Origin: Endomychus coccineus
Lineage: Eukaryota; Arthropoda; Insecta; Coleoptera; Endomychidae
Length of the DNA stretch: 64,000 nt
Reading direction: 5' to 3'
Assembly: GCA_958510875.1 (NCBI GenBank)
Contig: CAUEHT010000004.1
Span: 663,354-727,353, forward strand
In this document: positions 54,526 through 64,000 of the stretch, piece after piece
How the letters are laid out: every line of letters starts with the position of its first letter
Numbering within the stretch: the first letter of the stretch is position 1
The notes under the pieces: generated by a model
Seen by the model: the letters and a program-made list of their open reading frames with translations, nothing else
Told to the model about the DNA's origin: nothing
Database searches by the model: none
Translations under genes and position numbers: made by a program

Positions 54526-56206
54526 ATTCCTCTCAACGCCAACAGATTCTTCGTTAACAACAAATCCATCACTCTATAATCCTTCTGGGAGGCATCACGA
54601 ACGCTCTAGTCAAAGAGGTTCTCTTAATATGATGACTCCAAACGTAGTTGCAGCACTTGATTATGCGAAAGTTTCATATGGGGCGTCGGTACATATAATT
54701 GCAGCAGTTGCTAAAGCATTGGGCCATGATCTCGATATTTTAATATTAAATAAAACTTCTTTCCATAGATATCGTAACAAATTCCGCGAAGAATGTGCCA
54801 AAAAAATCAAAACCCTTTTTGATACTGCTGATATAAATGCTGGCATTTAGCACTGGGATGGAAAAATGTTGTTTGATAATTTAACAGGCATAAAAGCTGA
54901 TAGAGTACCGATATTGGTGACAAATGGCAAAGCAGCAAAACTGCTAGACGTACCGTCTCTGGAAGATGAAAGAGGGGTTACACAAGCCAATGCCATTTAT
55001 TTTGCCATTAAAAAATATGGGTTGGAACACTCAATAAAAGCATTGTGCTGTGATACTACAGCTTCCAATCTAGGTTGCACTAACGGCGCTGCAACCATTC
55101 TTGAAAATCTTTTGGAAACAGACATTTTATATTTACCTTGCCGAAATCACATTTTCGAAATTATTCTGAAAGCATGTTTTGAGGAAAAAATTCCCGGTAC
55201 CAGTGGACCTAATGTTCCTATTTTCAAACATTTTAAAGAATCCTGGTCTTCAATTGACAAAAATACATTCAGTGATGGAACAATAGGAAATATATTGGAT
55301 GGATATTTAAGTGATCAAATTCACGAATTAGATTTATTTTTCAAAAATCTACTATCGAAAGATTTCATTCGGAAAGATTACCAAGAACTTCTTGAGTTGT
55401 GTAGGATTTTTCTTGGCACCATGCCTAAAAATGAAGTGAGATTCCGTAAGCCTGGAGCTTTCCATCACGCGAGGTGGATGTCCAAGGCTATGTACTCATT
55501 AAAAATTTACATTTTTCGGGAACAATGTCTAACAAGCGGTCACAAGGTAAAATCGTTCTACGAAATTTGCTTGTTTATCGTTTTTGTATATGCAAAAGTA
55601 TGGTTTACTGCTCCATTAACGATATCTGCTCCCTACAACGATTTGGAATTTATTAAATCCATTGTAAAATATAAACGTATTGATGGCCGAATAACTGATG
55701 TTGCATTACGTGAATTTAGTAACCATTTATGGTTCTTGAATCCAGAAACATGTGCAATATCATTTTTTAATGACAAAATATCTTTGGATATGAAGGCTAG
55801 GATGGTGATTGCTTTATCAAAGAAAGTTGATCCTGAGTTTGACACACCGAAAAGATATTCCACGGATTGTATTCAAAATTTAGAGAACCAGGAGATTGAT
55901 CATTTCATTAATATAAGTTCGCTCAAATTGTTTGATAGATTTGGAATAGATAAAGAATTTTTGAAAAGTGATGTCAATACTTGGCAAAATAATGCTACTT
56001 ATGTGGAAGGATTGTATATATTTGAAAATATGCTGGTAGTTAATGATCTTTCAGAACGAGCAGTAAAACTAACACAAGAATATATAAGTTTACAAACAAA
56101 AAATGAAGATCAAAAGCAATATCTTTTACAACTTGTCACTGAATATAAGCAGACTTACAACGACGCCACTAAAAAAAATCTAACTAAGAGAATGAGATTA
56201 GAGTGA
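54526..56206 (+). pseudogene. Truncated copy of the transposase-like gene
   Basis: Contains only part of the last exon. It retains the same in-frame TAG (54848-54850) as the first copy and the D, D, CxxH and E landmarks. A TGT to TGA change at 56204 removes the last seven codons. Other coding differences include His to Tyr near 54770 and Lys to Glu near 55711. It lacks the N-terminal exons and promoter. Confidence 0.9.
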
Positions 56207-57129
56207 TTACCTGTTGATTTCGCATAACATTTCTATTTATTATTTTTTTCATTTCGTAATTGGAAGATGAAAATTTACTTCTGAAAATTAATTTCTTTTT
56301 CATTTTGTAATAAATTGAATAATAAAATAGTTTCATGTAACGTTCAGTTTTTCCTTTTCAATATACCGATTCCCATACATTTTACGATTGTCATACCACA
56401 GATTATTAGCACACGTTCGGCCTGAAGTGGATGGAAAATTGAAGAAAGTCACATTCTACATATCGCCATACAACAATAAAGTCCATCTTCTACAGCGAAA
56501 TCCAAGGTGTTTTATTGATACAGATTTAGCAAAATTTTGCAATTTTTCAAATCTCCCGCTCATTCATCACCGTCTATAGGGCAAAAAATGCTTGCATTCA
56601 ATACCATGGTTCAATTTTACATCAAGTTTTCAGCCATCAAAGATATATTGTTCTACTATAACCATAAAAAATAGGCCTGTTTCACTGGAATTCGTGTCTC
56701 AAATATATTTTTTGAGATATCAACTCCAAATTCAGGGTAAAATCATATATTTCATAGTAGAGAATGCTTACTGCATTTGAGAAAAATCGGAAACATGTCA
56801 CTCACAATTGTATGAATTGTCATGGGATGCTCTTAGAAAAATTGACCTGGGAATCAGTTTGAAGATTTTTGCTTTTTCGTTAAAATCAAAATATTGATTA
56901 CAGAACCAATATGGCACAATGAAGTTCACTGTTTTGTCCTTTGTAATCGGAAATTCACCATTATAGTCAATTTTCCCATGTTAATTAAATGAGAAACTAA
57001 AACATCTGGTGGCACGCGAATTTTGACCATCCACCTGTTTTCAAAATTTGAATGATAGTTTTCTTGGTAAGACAACACGATTCTGCCCGAAAATCTCCAA
57101 AAAGTTCACTTTGGGAAAGAAGGAACGGT

Positions 57130-57133
<4 letters not shown>
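54526..57133 (+). mobile_element. 5'-truncated duplicate of the TIR transposon
   Basis: Matches 51625-54232 at a constant offset of 2901 bp with roughly ten single-base differences. The left breakpoint falls inside the last exon. The sequence just before it (TATAAACAAGTTTA) matches the 473-bp satellite unit, so the duplicate was joined to satellite DNA. Confidence 0.92.

Positions 57134-57177
<44 letters not shown>
57134..57177. repeat. (TA)n tract
   Basis: Joins the right TIR of the duplicate to the satellite array. Confidence 0.95.
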
Positions 57178-57179
<2 letters not shown>

Positions 57180-57271
57180 CTTAAGAGATATAGAATTAAA
57201 TTTTCTGAATTATGAAGATAACTTAGATAATTTAACATAGGATTATAAAGATGAATAAACGTAAAAGATTG

Positions 57272-57344
57272 AACCATAGGCGGGATTCGAACCCACATTT
57301 CTGGATTTCTAGTCCAGGGTGTTTACCAATTACACTACTTCGGT
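57272..57344 (-). tRNA. tRNA-like gene, anticodon AGA (copy 1)
   Basis: 73-base cloverleaf as in the 58983 copy, but with one change near position 9 (ACTACTT on the plus strand instead of ACCACTT). Confidence 0.5.
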
Positions 57345-57744
57345 CCTGTTAGATTTTTATATTTTTGTAAATATAAACCTCTGAAAGGATAGTAGATCAT
57401 TGATGAACACAATGCGATTCGATGCCCTACCATAGATCAACTATTCACGCACATTCATCTGAAGTTCAGTCGTTTTTTGAAGTAAGGATTGTAGGTTAGT
57501 ACTGCTATGGTTGGCAGTTACTTGACAGTTCTTATTCAAATGACAGCATCCCGGTTCTTATATATTTCAATAGAACTGACTGAGAATTGTTCTGGTTAAT
57601 TATAAACAAGTTTAAAGTTTCTTTGCCTAATTGGCCACTATCGTGTATGTAACTTAAGAGATATAGAATTAAATTTTCTGAATTATGAAGATAACTTAGA
57701 TAATTTAACATAGGATTATAAAGATGAATAAACGTAAAAGATTG

Positions 57745-57817
57745 AACCATAGGCGGGATTCGAACCCACATTTCTGGATTTCTAGTCCAGGGTGTTTACC
57801 AATTACACCACTTCGGT
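57745..57817 (-). tRNA. tRNA-like gene, anticodon AGA (copy 2)
   Basis: Same cloverleaf as 58983-59055, on the minus strand, 473 bp from copy 1. Confidence 0.5.
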
Positions 57818-58217
57818 CCTGTTAGATTTTTATATTTTTGTAAATATAAACCTCTGAAAGGATAGTAGATCATTGATGAACACAATGCGATTCGATGCCC
57901 TACCATAGATCAACTATTCACGCACATTCATCTGAAGTTCAGTCGTTTTTTGAAGTAAGGATTGTAGGTTAGTACTGCTATGGTTGGCAGTTACTTGACA
58001 GTTCTTATTCAAATGACAGCATCCCGGTTCTTATATATTTCAATAGAACTGACTGAGAATTGTTCTGGTTAATTATAAACAAGTTTAAAGTTTCTTTGCC
58101 TAATTGGTCACTATCGTGTATGTAACTTAAGAGATATAGAATTAAATTTTCTGAATTATGAAGATAACTTAGATAATTTAACATAGGATTATAAAGATGA
58201 ATAAACGTAAAAGATTG

Positions 58218-58290
58218 AACCATAGGCGGGATTCGAACCCACATTTCTGGATTTCTAGTCCAGGGTGTTTACCAATTACACCACTTCGGT
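58218..58290 (-). tRNA. tRNA-like gene, anticodon AGA (copy 3)
   Basis: Same cloverleaf, minus strand. Confidence 0.5.
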
Positions 58291-58691
58291 CCTGTTAGAT
58301 TTTTATATTTTTGTAAATATAAACCTCTGAAAGGATAGTAGATCATTGATGAACACAATGCGATTCGATGCCCTACCATAGATCAACTATTCACGCACAT
58401 TCATCTGAAGTTCAGTCGTTTTTTTGAAGTAAGGATTGTAGGTTAGTACTGCTATGGTTGGCAGTTACTTGACAGTTCTTATTCAAATGACAGCATCCCG
58501 GTTCTTATATATTTCAATAGAACTGACTGAGAATTGTTCTGGTTAATTATAAACAAGTTTAAAGTTTCTTTGCCTAATTGGCCACTATCGTGTATGTAAC
58601 TTAAGAGATATAGAATTAAATTTTCTGAATTATGAAGATAACTTAGATAATTTAACATAGGATTATAAAGATGAATAAACGTAAAAGATTG

Positions 58692-58764
58692 AACCATAGG
58701 CGGGATTCGAACCCACATTTCTGGATTTCTAGTCCAGGGTGTTTACCAATTACACCACTTCGGT
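58692..58764 (-). tRNA. tRNA-like gene, anticodon AGA (copy 4)
   Basis: Same cloverleaf, minus strand, last copy before the orientation switch. Confidence 0.5.
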
Positions 58765-58982
58765 CCTGTTAGATTTTTATATTTTTGTAAATATAAACCT
58801 CTGAAAGGATAGTAGATCATTGATGAACTAACCTACAATCCTTACTTCAAAAAACGACTGAACTTCAGATGAATGTGCGTGAATAGTTGATCTATGGTAG
58901 GGCATCGAATCGCATTGTGTTCATCAATGATCTACTATCCTTTCAGAGGTTTATATTTACAAAAATATAAAAATCTAACAGG

Positions 58983-59055
58983 ACCGAAGTGGTGTAATTG
59001 GTAAACACCCTGGACTAGAAATCCAGAAATGTGGGTTCGAATCCCGCCTATGGTT
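58983..59055 (+). tRNA. tRNA-like gene, anticodon AGA (copy 5, reference)
   Basis: A full class I cloverleaf. Acceptor ACCGAAG pairs with CTATGGT (one A-A mismatch, one G-U). D stem GTGT/ACAC has the GG of the D loop, anticodon stem CTGGA/TCCAG encloses loop CTAGAAA, the variable region is AAAT, and T stem GTGGG/CCCGC encloses TTCGAAT. U8, A14, U33, TTC and A58 are in place. The anticodon reads AGA (Ser), yet the long variable arm of eukaryotic tRNA-Ser is absent. Internal Pol III boxes are present (TGGTGTAATTGG, GGTTCGAATCC), and a TTTT lies about 7 bases downstream as terminator. It is either a diverged tRNA or a tRNA-derived repeat. Confidence 0.6.
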
Positions 59056-59455
59056 CAATCTTTTACGTTTATTCATCTTTATAATCCTATGTTAAATTAT
59101 CTAAGTTATCTTCATAATTCAGAAAATTTAATTCTATATCTCTTAAGTTACATACACGATAGTGGCCAATTAGGCAAAGAAACTTTAAACTTGTTTATAA
59201 TTAACCAGAACAATTCTCAGTCAGTTCTATTGAAATATATAAGAACCGGGATGCTGTCATTTGAATAAGAACTGTCAAGTAACTGCCAACCATAGCAGTA
59301 CTAACCTACAATCCTTACTTCAAAAAACGACTGAACTTCAGATGAATGTGCGTGAATAGTTGATCTATGGTAGGGCATCGAATCGCATTGTGTTCATCAA
59401 TGATCTACTATCCTTTCAGAGGTTTATATTTACAAAAATATAAAAATCTAACAGG

Positions 59456-59528
59456 ACCGAAGTGGTGTAATTGGTAAACACCCTGGACTAGAAATCCAGA
59501 AATGTGGGTTCGAATCCCGCCTATGGTT
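59456..59528 (+). tRNA. tRNA-like gene, anticodon AGA (copy 6)
   Basis: Identical to the 58983 copy at 473-bp spacing. Confidence 0.5.
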
Positions 59529-59928
59529 CAATCTTTTACGTTTATTCATCTTTATAATCCTATGTTAAATTATCTAAGTTATCTTCATAATTCAGAAAAT
59601 TTAATTCTATATCTCTTAAGTTACATACACGATAGTGGCCAATTAGGCAAAGAAACTTTAAACTTGTTTATAATTAACCAGAACAATTCTCAGTCAGTTC
59701 TATTGAAATATATAAGAACCGGGATGCTGTCATTTGAATAAGAACTGTCAAGTAACTGCCAACCATAGCAGTACTAACCTACAATCCTTACTTCAAAAAA
59801 CGACTGAACTTCAGATGAATGTGCGTGAATAGTTGATCTATGGTAGGGCATCGAATCGCATTGTGTTCATCAATGATCTACTATCCTTTCAGAGGTTTAT
59901 ATTTACAAAAATATAAAAATCTAACAGG

Positions 59929-60001
59929 ACCGAAGTGGTGTAATTGGTAAACACCCTGGACTAGAAATCCAGAAATGTGGGTTCGAATCCCGCCTATGGT
60001 T
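59929..60001 (+). tRNA. tRNA-like gene, anticodon AGA (copy 7)
   Basis: Identical to the 58983 copy at 473-bp spacing. Confidence 0.5.
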
Positions 60002-60138
60002 CAATCTTTTACGTTTATTCATCTTTATAATCCTATGTTAAATTATCTAAGTTATCTTCATAATTCAGAAAATTTAATTCTATATCTCTTAAGTTACATA
60101 CACGATAGTGGCCAATTAGGCAAAGAAACTTTAAACTT

Positions 60139-60173
<35 letters not shown>

Positions 60174-60265
60174 ACTTAAGAGATATAGAATTAAATTTTC
60201 TGAATTATGAAATAACTTAGATAATTTAACATAGGATTATAAAGATGAATAAACGTAAAAGATTG

Positions 60266-60395
60266 AACCATAGGCGGGATTCGAACCCACATTTCTGGAT
60301 TTCTAGTCCAGGGTGTTTACCAATTAATTGTGTAATTGGTAAACACCCTGGACTAGAAATCCAGAAATGTGGGTTCGAATCCCGCCTATGGTTCA
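60266..60395. repeat. Head-to-head pair of tRNA-like fragments
   Basis: A minus-strand tRNA-like copy (from 60266) and a plus-strand copy (to about 60395) meet in their D loops at ACCAATTAATTGTGTAATTGG near 60327. Both lack the acceptor 5' strand. The surrounding 60170-60490 is a near-perfect palindrome, including a shared one-base deletion (ATTATGAAATAACTT). Confidence 0.85.
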
Positions 60396-60575
60396 ATCTT
60401 TTACGTTTATTCATCTTTATAATCCTATGTTAAATTATCTAAGTTATTTCATAATTCAGAAAATTTAATTCTATATCTCTTAAGTTACATACACGATAGT
60501 GGCCAATTAGGCAAAGAAACTTTAAACTTGTTTATATATATATATATATATATGTTCTGGTTCAGGTTTCCGCGG

Positions 60576-60813
<238 letters not shown>

Positions 60814-61046
60814 AACAAGTTTAAAGTTTCTTTGCCTAATTGGCCACTATCGTGTATGTAACTTAAGAGATATAGAATTAAATTTTCTGAATTATGAAGA
60901 TAACTTAGATAATTTAACATAGGATTATAAAGATGAATGTGCGTGAATAGTTGATCTATGGTAGGGCATCGAATCGCATTGTGTTCATCAATGATCTACT
61001 ATCCTTTCAGAGGTTTATATTTACAAAAATATAAAAATCTAACAGG

Positions 61047-61119
61047 ACCGAAGTGGTGTAATTGGTAAACACCCTGGACTAGAAATCCAGAAATGTGGGT
61101 TCGAATCCCGCCTATGGTT
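61047..61119 (+). tRNA. tRNA-like gene, anticodon AGA (copy 8)
   Basis: Same cloverleaf as 58983. It lies in a rearranged unit where an inverted fragment joins at about 60935. Confidence 0.5.
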
Positions 61120-61506
61120 CAATCTTTTACGTTTATTCATCTTTATAATCCTATGTTAAATTATCTAAGTTATCTTCATAATTCAGAAAATGTAATTCTA
61201 TATCTCTTAAGTTACATACACGATAGTGGCCAATTAGCCAAAGAAACTTTAAACTTGTTTATAATTAACCAGAACAATTCTCAGTCAGTTCTATTGAAAT
61301 ATATAAGAACCGGGATGCTATGTTAAATTACCTAAGTTATCTTCATAATTCAGAAAATTTAATTCTATATCTCTTAAGTTACATACACGATAGTGGCCAA
61401 TCAGGCAAAGAAACTTTAAACTTGTTTATAATTAACCAGAACAATTTTCAGTCAGTTCTATTGAAATATATAAGAACCGGGATGCTGTCATTTGAATAAG
61501 AACTGT

Positions 61507-62177
<671 letters not shown>

Positions 62178-63489
62178 ACCTGACGACATATTAGTAAGCT
62201 TCGACGTAGCATCCTTGTTCAAACAAGTACCCATAAACGAAGCCCTAGAGATCATCCAACATAAATACAAACCGGAAGGATACATTATTGACTTGGCCAA
62301 ACACTGTGTAGCCAATACTTACTTTATGTACGAGGGACAACGATATAGGCAAATCGAAGGAGCACCGATGGGATCACCAATCTCACCAGTGATCGCAAAT
62401 CTTTTCATGGAGGATTTTGAAATTAAAGCTCTTAACACAGCGCAACTAAAACCCAAACTTTGGCTCAGATATGTAGATGATATTTTCGTTATTTGGCCAC
62501 ATGGATAAGGACAACTAAGAGGGTTTCTCGATCACCTGAATGGAATCCATGATCGGATAAAATTCACAATAGAAGCCGAAGAGAACAACCAATTACCATT
62601 TTTAGACGTTTTGGTAACAAAGAAAACTGACGGCAGTTTGGGACATACAGTATTCAGAAAAAAGACCCACACAAACCGATATTTGAATAGTAACTCGCAT
62701 CACCATCCATCCCAGCTAGAATCAGTCGTAAATACCCTCATGACAAGGTCAGAACGTCTCGCTGATGCGGAGATTTTCGATGGAGAAATGGAAACCATCC
62801 GAGCAGCCCTTAGGATGAATGGCTATTCAAGAAAACAGATTCATAACTCTCAACGCAAAAATGAGAAGGATGTCAACAATGAAGATCAACCAGTGGGAAA
62901 CGCTTTTCTACCTTACATAAAAGGCACAACTGACAAAATCTGCAAAATACTGAGCCGTCATGATATCAAAACAACCTTCACAACAGATAGGAAAATCAAA
63001 AATGTTCTTCGGAATCCAAAAGACAGAATTCCTCTACCAAGGAGTGTACGAGGTGCCATGTGGTAATTGTGAAAAGACATACATCGGACAGACCAACAGA
63101 CGCATTGATGTGCGAAAGCTGTGTCGAAAAACGAAACCACGTCTTCACTAGCTGAACATGTAAGAAGTCCTAGCCATATGATCAACTTTAGCGGCACAAA
63201 GACTCTAGCCAACATTGAACACTTCTACACCAGAATAACCAGGGAGGCAATAGAGATCGAGAAACGTCCACAAAGTCTTAACAAACGAGATGACGGACTA
63301 AGATTACCAGCAACATGGAAACCCGCTTTAGAAATTCGGAAGATACAACCAAAAACAAGAGAGAACGTGGTATCCAGTGCACGTGCAACAGGTCTCGGAA
63401 ACTTTCCGGCTAATTCCAGTGTCGCAATGACGTCATCCAAACGTGTCACTCGGAGCCAAACACGGAGAAATCAACCAAGCGTGAAATAG
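62178..63489 (+). pseudogene. PLE family B RT and GIY-YIG, broken
   Basis: The RT part reads [36 protein letters not shown] and catalytic RYVDDIFVIWPHG, then TAA at 62506. It continues in the same frame (FLDHLNGIHDRIKFTIEAEE) with the linker NRYLNSNSHHHPSQLESVVN and KGTTDKICKILSRH. A frameshift near 63040 moves the GIY-YIG module (VYEVPCGNCEKTYIGQTNRR) to another frame. A small deletion after DVRK (near 63116) moves the final SSLAEHV and ITREAIEIEK part to a third. The first ~350 codons are absent. Confidence 0.9.
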
Positions 63490-63586
63490 TTCGAAAGTCC
63501 AAAGGTCAAGCATAACGGGGGATATAAATACCTGTCCCTCCAAGTAAGCGTCAGTTCGCCTAGATTTTCCAGACTCTACGGTCGAA
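62178..63586 (+). mobile_element. PLE family B, plus-strand 5'-truncated copy
   Basis: Begins in the RT directly after the GT array and runs through GIY-YIG to the 3' terminal region. It is followed without a gap by the terminus and N-terminal coding region of a further copy (63587 on), the direct tandem arrangement of PLEs. Confidence 0.9.
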
Positions 63587-63628
63587 TCACCTGAAGATGA
63601 CAAATGCGACTTTGCCGAAACGTCGTGA
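63587..63628 (+). ncRNA. Hammerhead-like ribozyme, PLE family B, plus copy
   Basis: TCAC, CTGAAGA, T, GACAAA/TTTGCC with loop TGCGAC, GAAA, CGTC, GTGA. Relative to 33814-33855 one stem II base differs (G to A), giving one mismatch. It sits exactly at the junction of two tandem copies. The GGTCC/GGACC hairpin and CACAACGCGGA box follow. Confidence 0.6.
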
Positions 63629-63662
63629 AATTGGTCCTTTTGAGGACCGAAACCACACAACG

Positions 63663-64000
63663 CGGATCAATACCCGAGAATCCAGTTCTACACATTACGT
63701 CCGCGAGAACCTAAGAAGGAACATAATTAACCTCTACGGGGAGGAGATTTTCCATCAAACAAGAAGTTTCGAGAAGTTGAGAACAAAGACATCGAAACTT
63801 TTGTGCGACCTTACCTTTCTACGCCGCTGCCGGGACCAGAAGATTATTCCAACCTGTATGAAACTTTCGTATCACACAAAGACAACTAGTACGAAGAACA
63901 TCTTGAGAAGAACGAGTTTTGCACTGCTTCGAGATGCCATTCACCAAACAAGAAGAATTCTGGATGATACTGACAGCAAGCTACTACGTGTTCACCTCTA
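63663..64000 (+). CDS. PLE family B N-terminal coding region (runs off window)
   Basis: Frame open from at least 63663 to the window end (338 bp, no stops). It encodes a basic, helical PLE N-terminal domain (KLLCDLTFLRRCRDQKIIPT, LRRTSFALLRDAIHQTRRIL), comparable with residues 1-70 of the intact family A protein (IPNFLTI...). It belongs to the second, possibly full-length tandem copy. The start codon is not evident in the visible part. Confidence 0.7.

Noticed and set aside
58983..59055. Idea that the tRNA-like gene is an amber suppressor reading the TAG in the neighbouring transposase gene
   Set aside because: CTA does occur in the anticodon loop, but at positions 32-34. With the five-pair stem CTGGA/TCCAG the anticodon is AGA, so it should not read UAG.
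59029..59268. Repeated 79-codon ORFs beginning MWVRIPPMVQSF in every satellite unit
   Set aside because: They start inside the tRNA T-arm and are identical because the units are identical. There is no evidence of selection on coding, and the tRNA-like gene explains the conserved part.

Overview
The window looks like transposon-dense, AT-rich nuclear DNA of an arthropod, most likely an insect. Evidence: BEL/Pao, Ty1/copia, mariner, R4/Dong-like and Penelope-like elements (PLEs), spliceosomal introns, long (TA)n tracts and no prokaryotic gene organisation. I see no intact ordinary host gene. No species can be named from the sequence alone.

Layout. 1-3.7 kb: tandem repeats of 68 bp and 25 bp, a tRNA-like SINE head, and a minus-strand ORF of unknown origin. 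5.1-11.3 kb: a decayed LTR-type element (gag with two zinc knuckles, no recognisable pol). 11.4-17.6 kb: the 3' end of one PLE family (D), then a full-length PLE of another family (A) with an intact 782-codon RT/GIY-YIG gene, in direct tandem with a 5'-truncated copy. 18.3-24.9 kb: a BEL/Pao element with both LTRs and a 5-bp target duplication. 25-27.8 kb: diverged internal repeats and a LINE scrap. 27.8-32.4 kb: a copia element on the minus strand with LTRs, primer site and target duplication. 32.8-33.7 kb: a large fold-back. 33.8-47.6 kb: three PLE families (B, C, D), each as head-to-head truncated pairs, plus mariner, DUF7869-like and R4/Dong-like fragments and TA-flanked palindromes. 49.3-54.2 kb: a DNA element with about 0.5-kb terminal inverted repeats carrying a multi-exon transposase-like gene. 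54.5-57.1 kb: a recent 5'-truncated duplicate of it. 57.2-61.5 kb: an inverted array of a 473-bp satellite, each unit holding a complete tRNA-like gene with Pol III boxes and a T-run. 61.5-62.2 kb: a GT/GGGTGT/GCGTGT array. 62.2-64 kb: family B PLE in direct tandem, with the start of the next copy running off the window.

Most notable points. (1) The 4.95-kb TIR element encodes a four-exon gene whose protein has D, D, CxxH and E landmarks of an RNase H-fold transposase, with one in-frame TAG shared by both copies. (2) All four PLE families carry a hammerhead-ribozyme-like fold next to the terminus. Stem sequences differ between families but pair in each, and in family D the C3-G8 tertiary pair appears replaced by U3-A8 in all three copies. 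(3) The tRNA-like satellite is arranged as a multi-kilobase inverted repeat. (4) Many rearrangement junctions coincide with (TA)n tracts and palindromes, suggesting template switching or fold-back repair as the shaping process.
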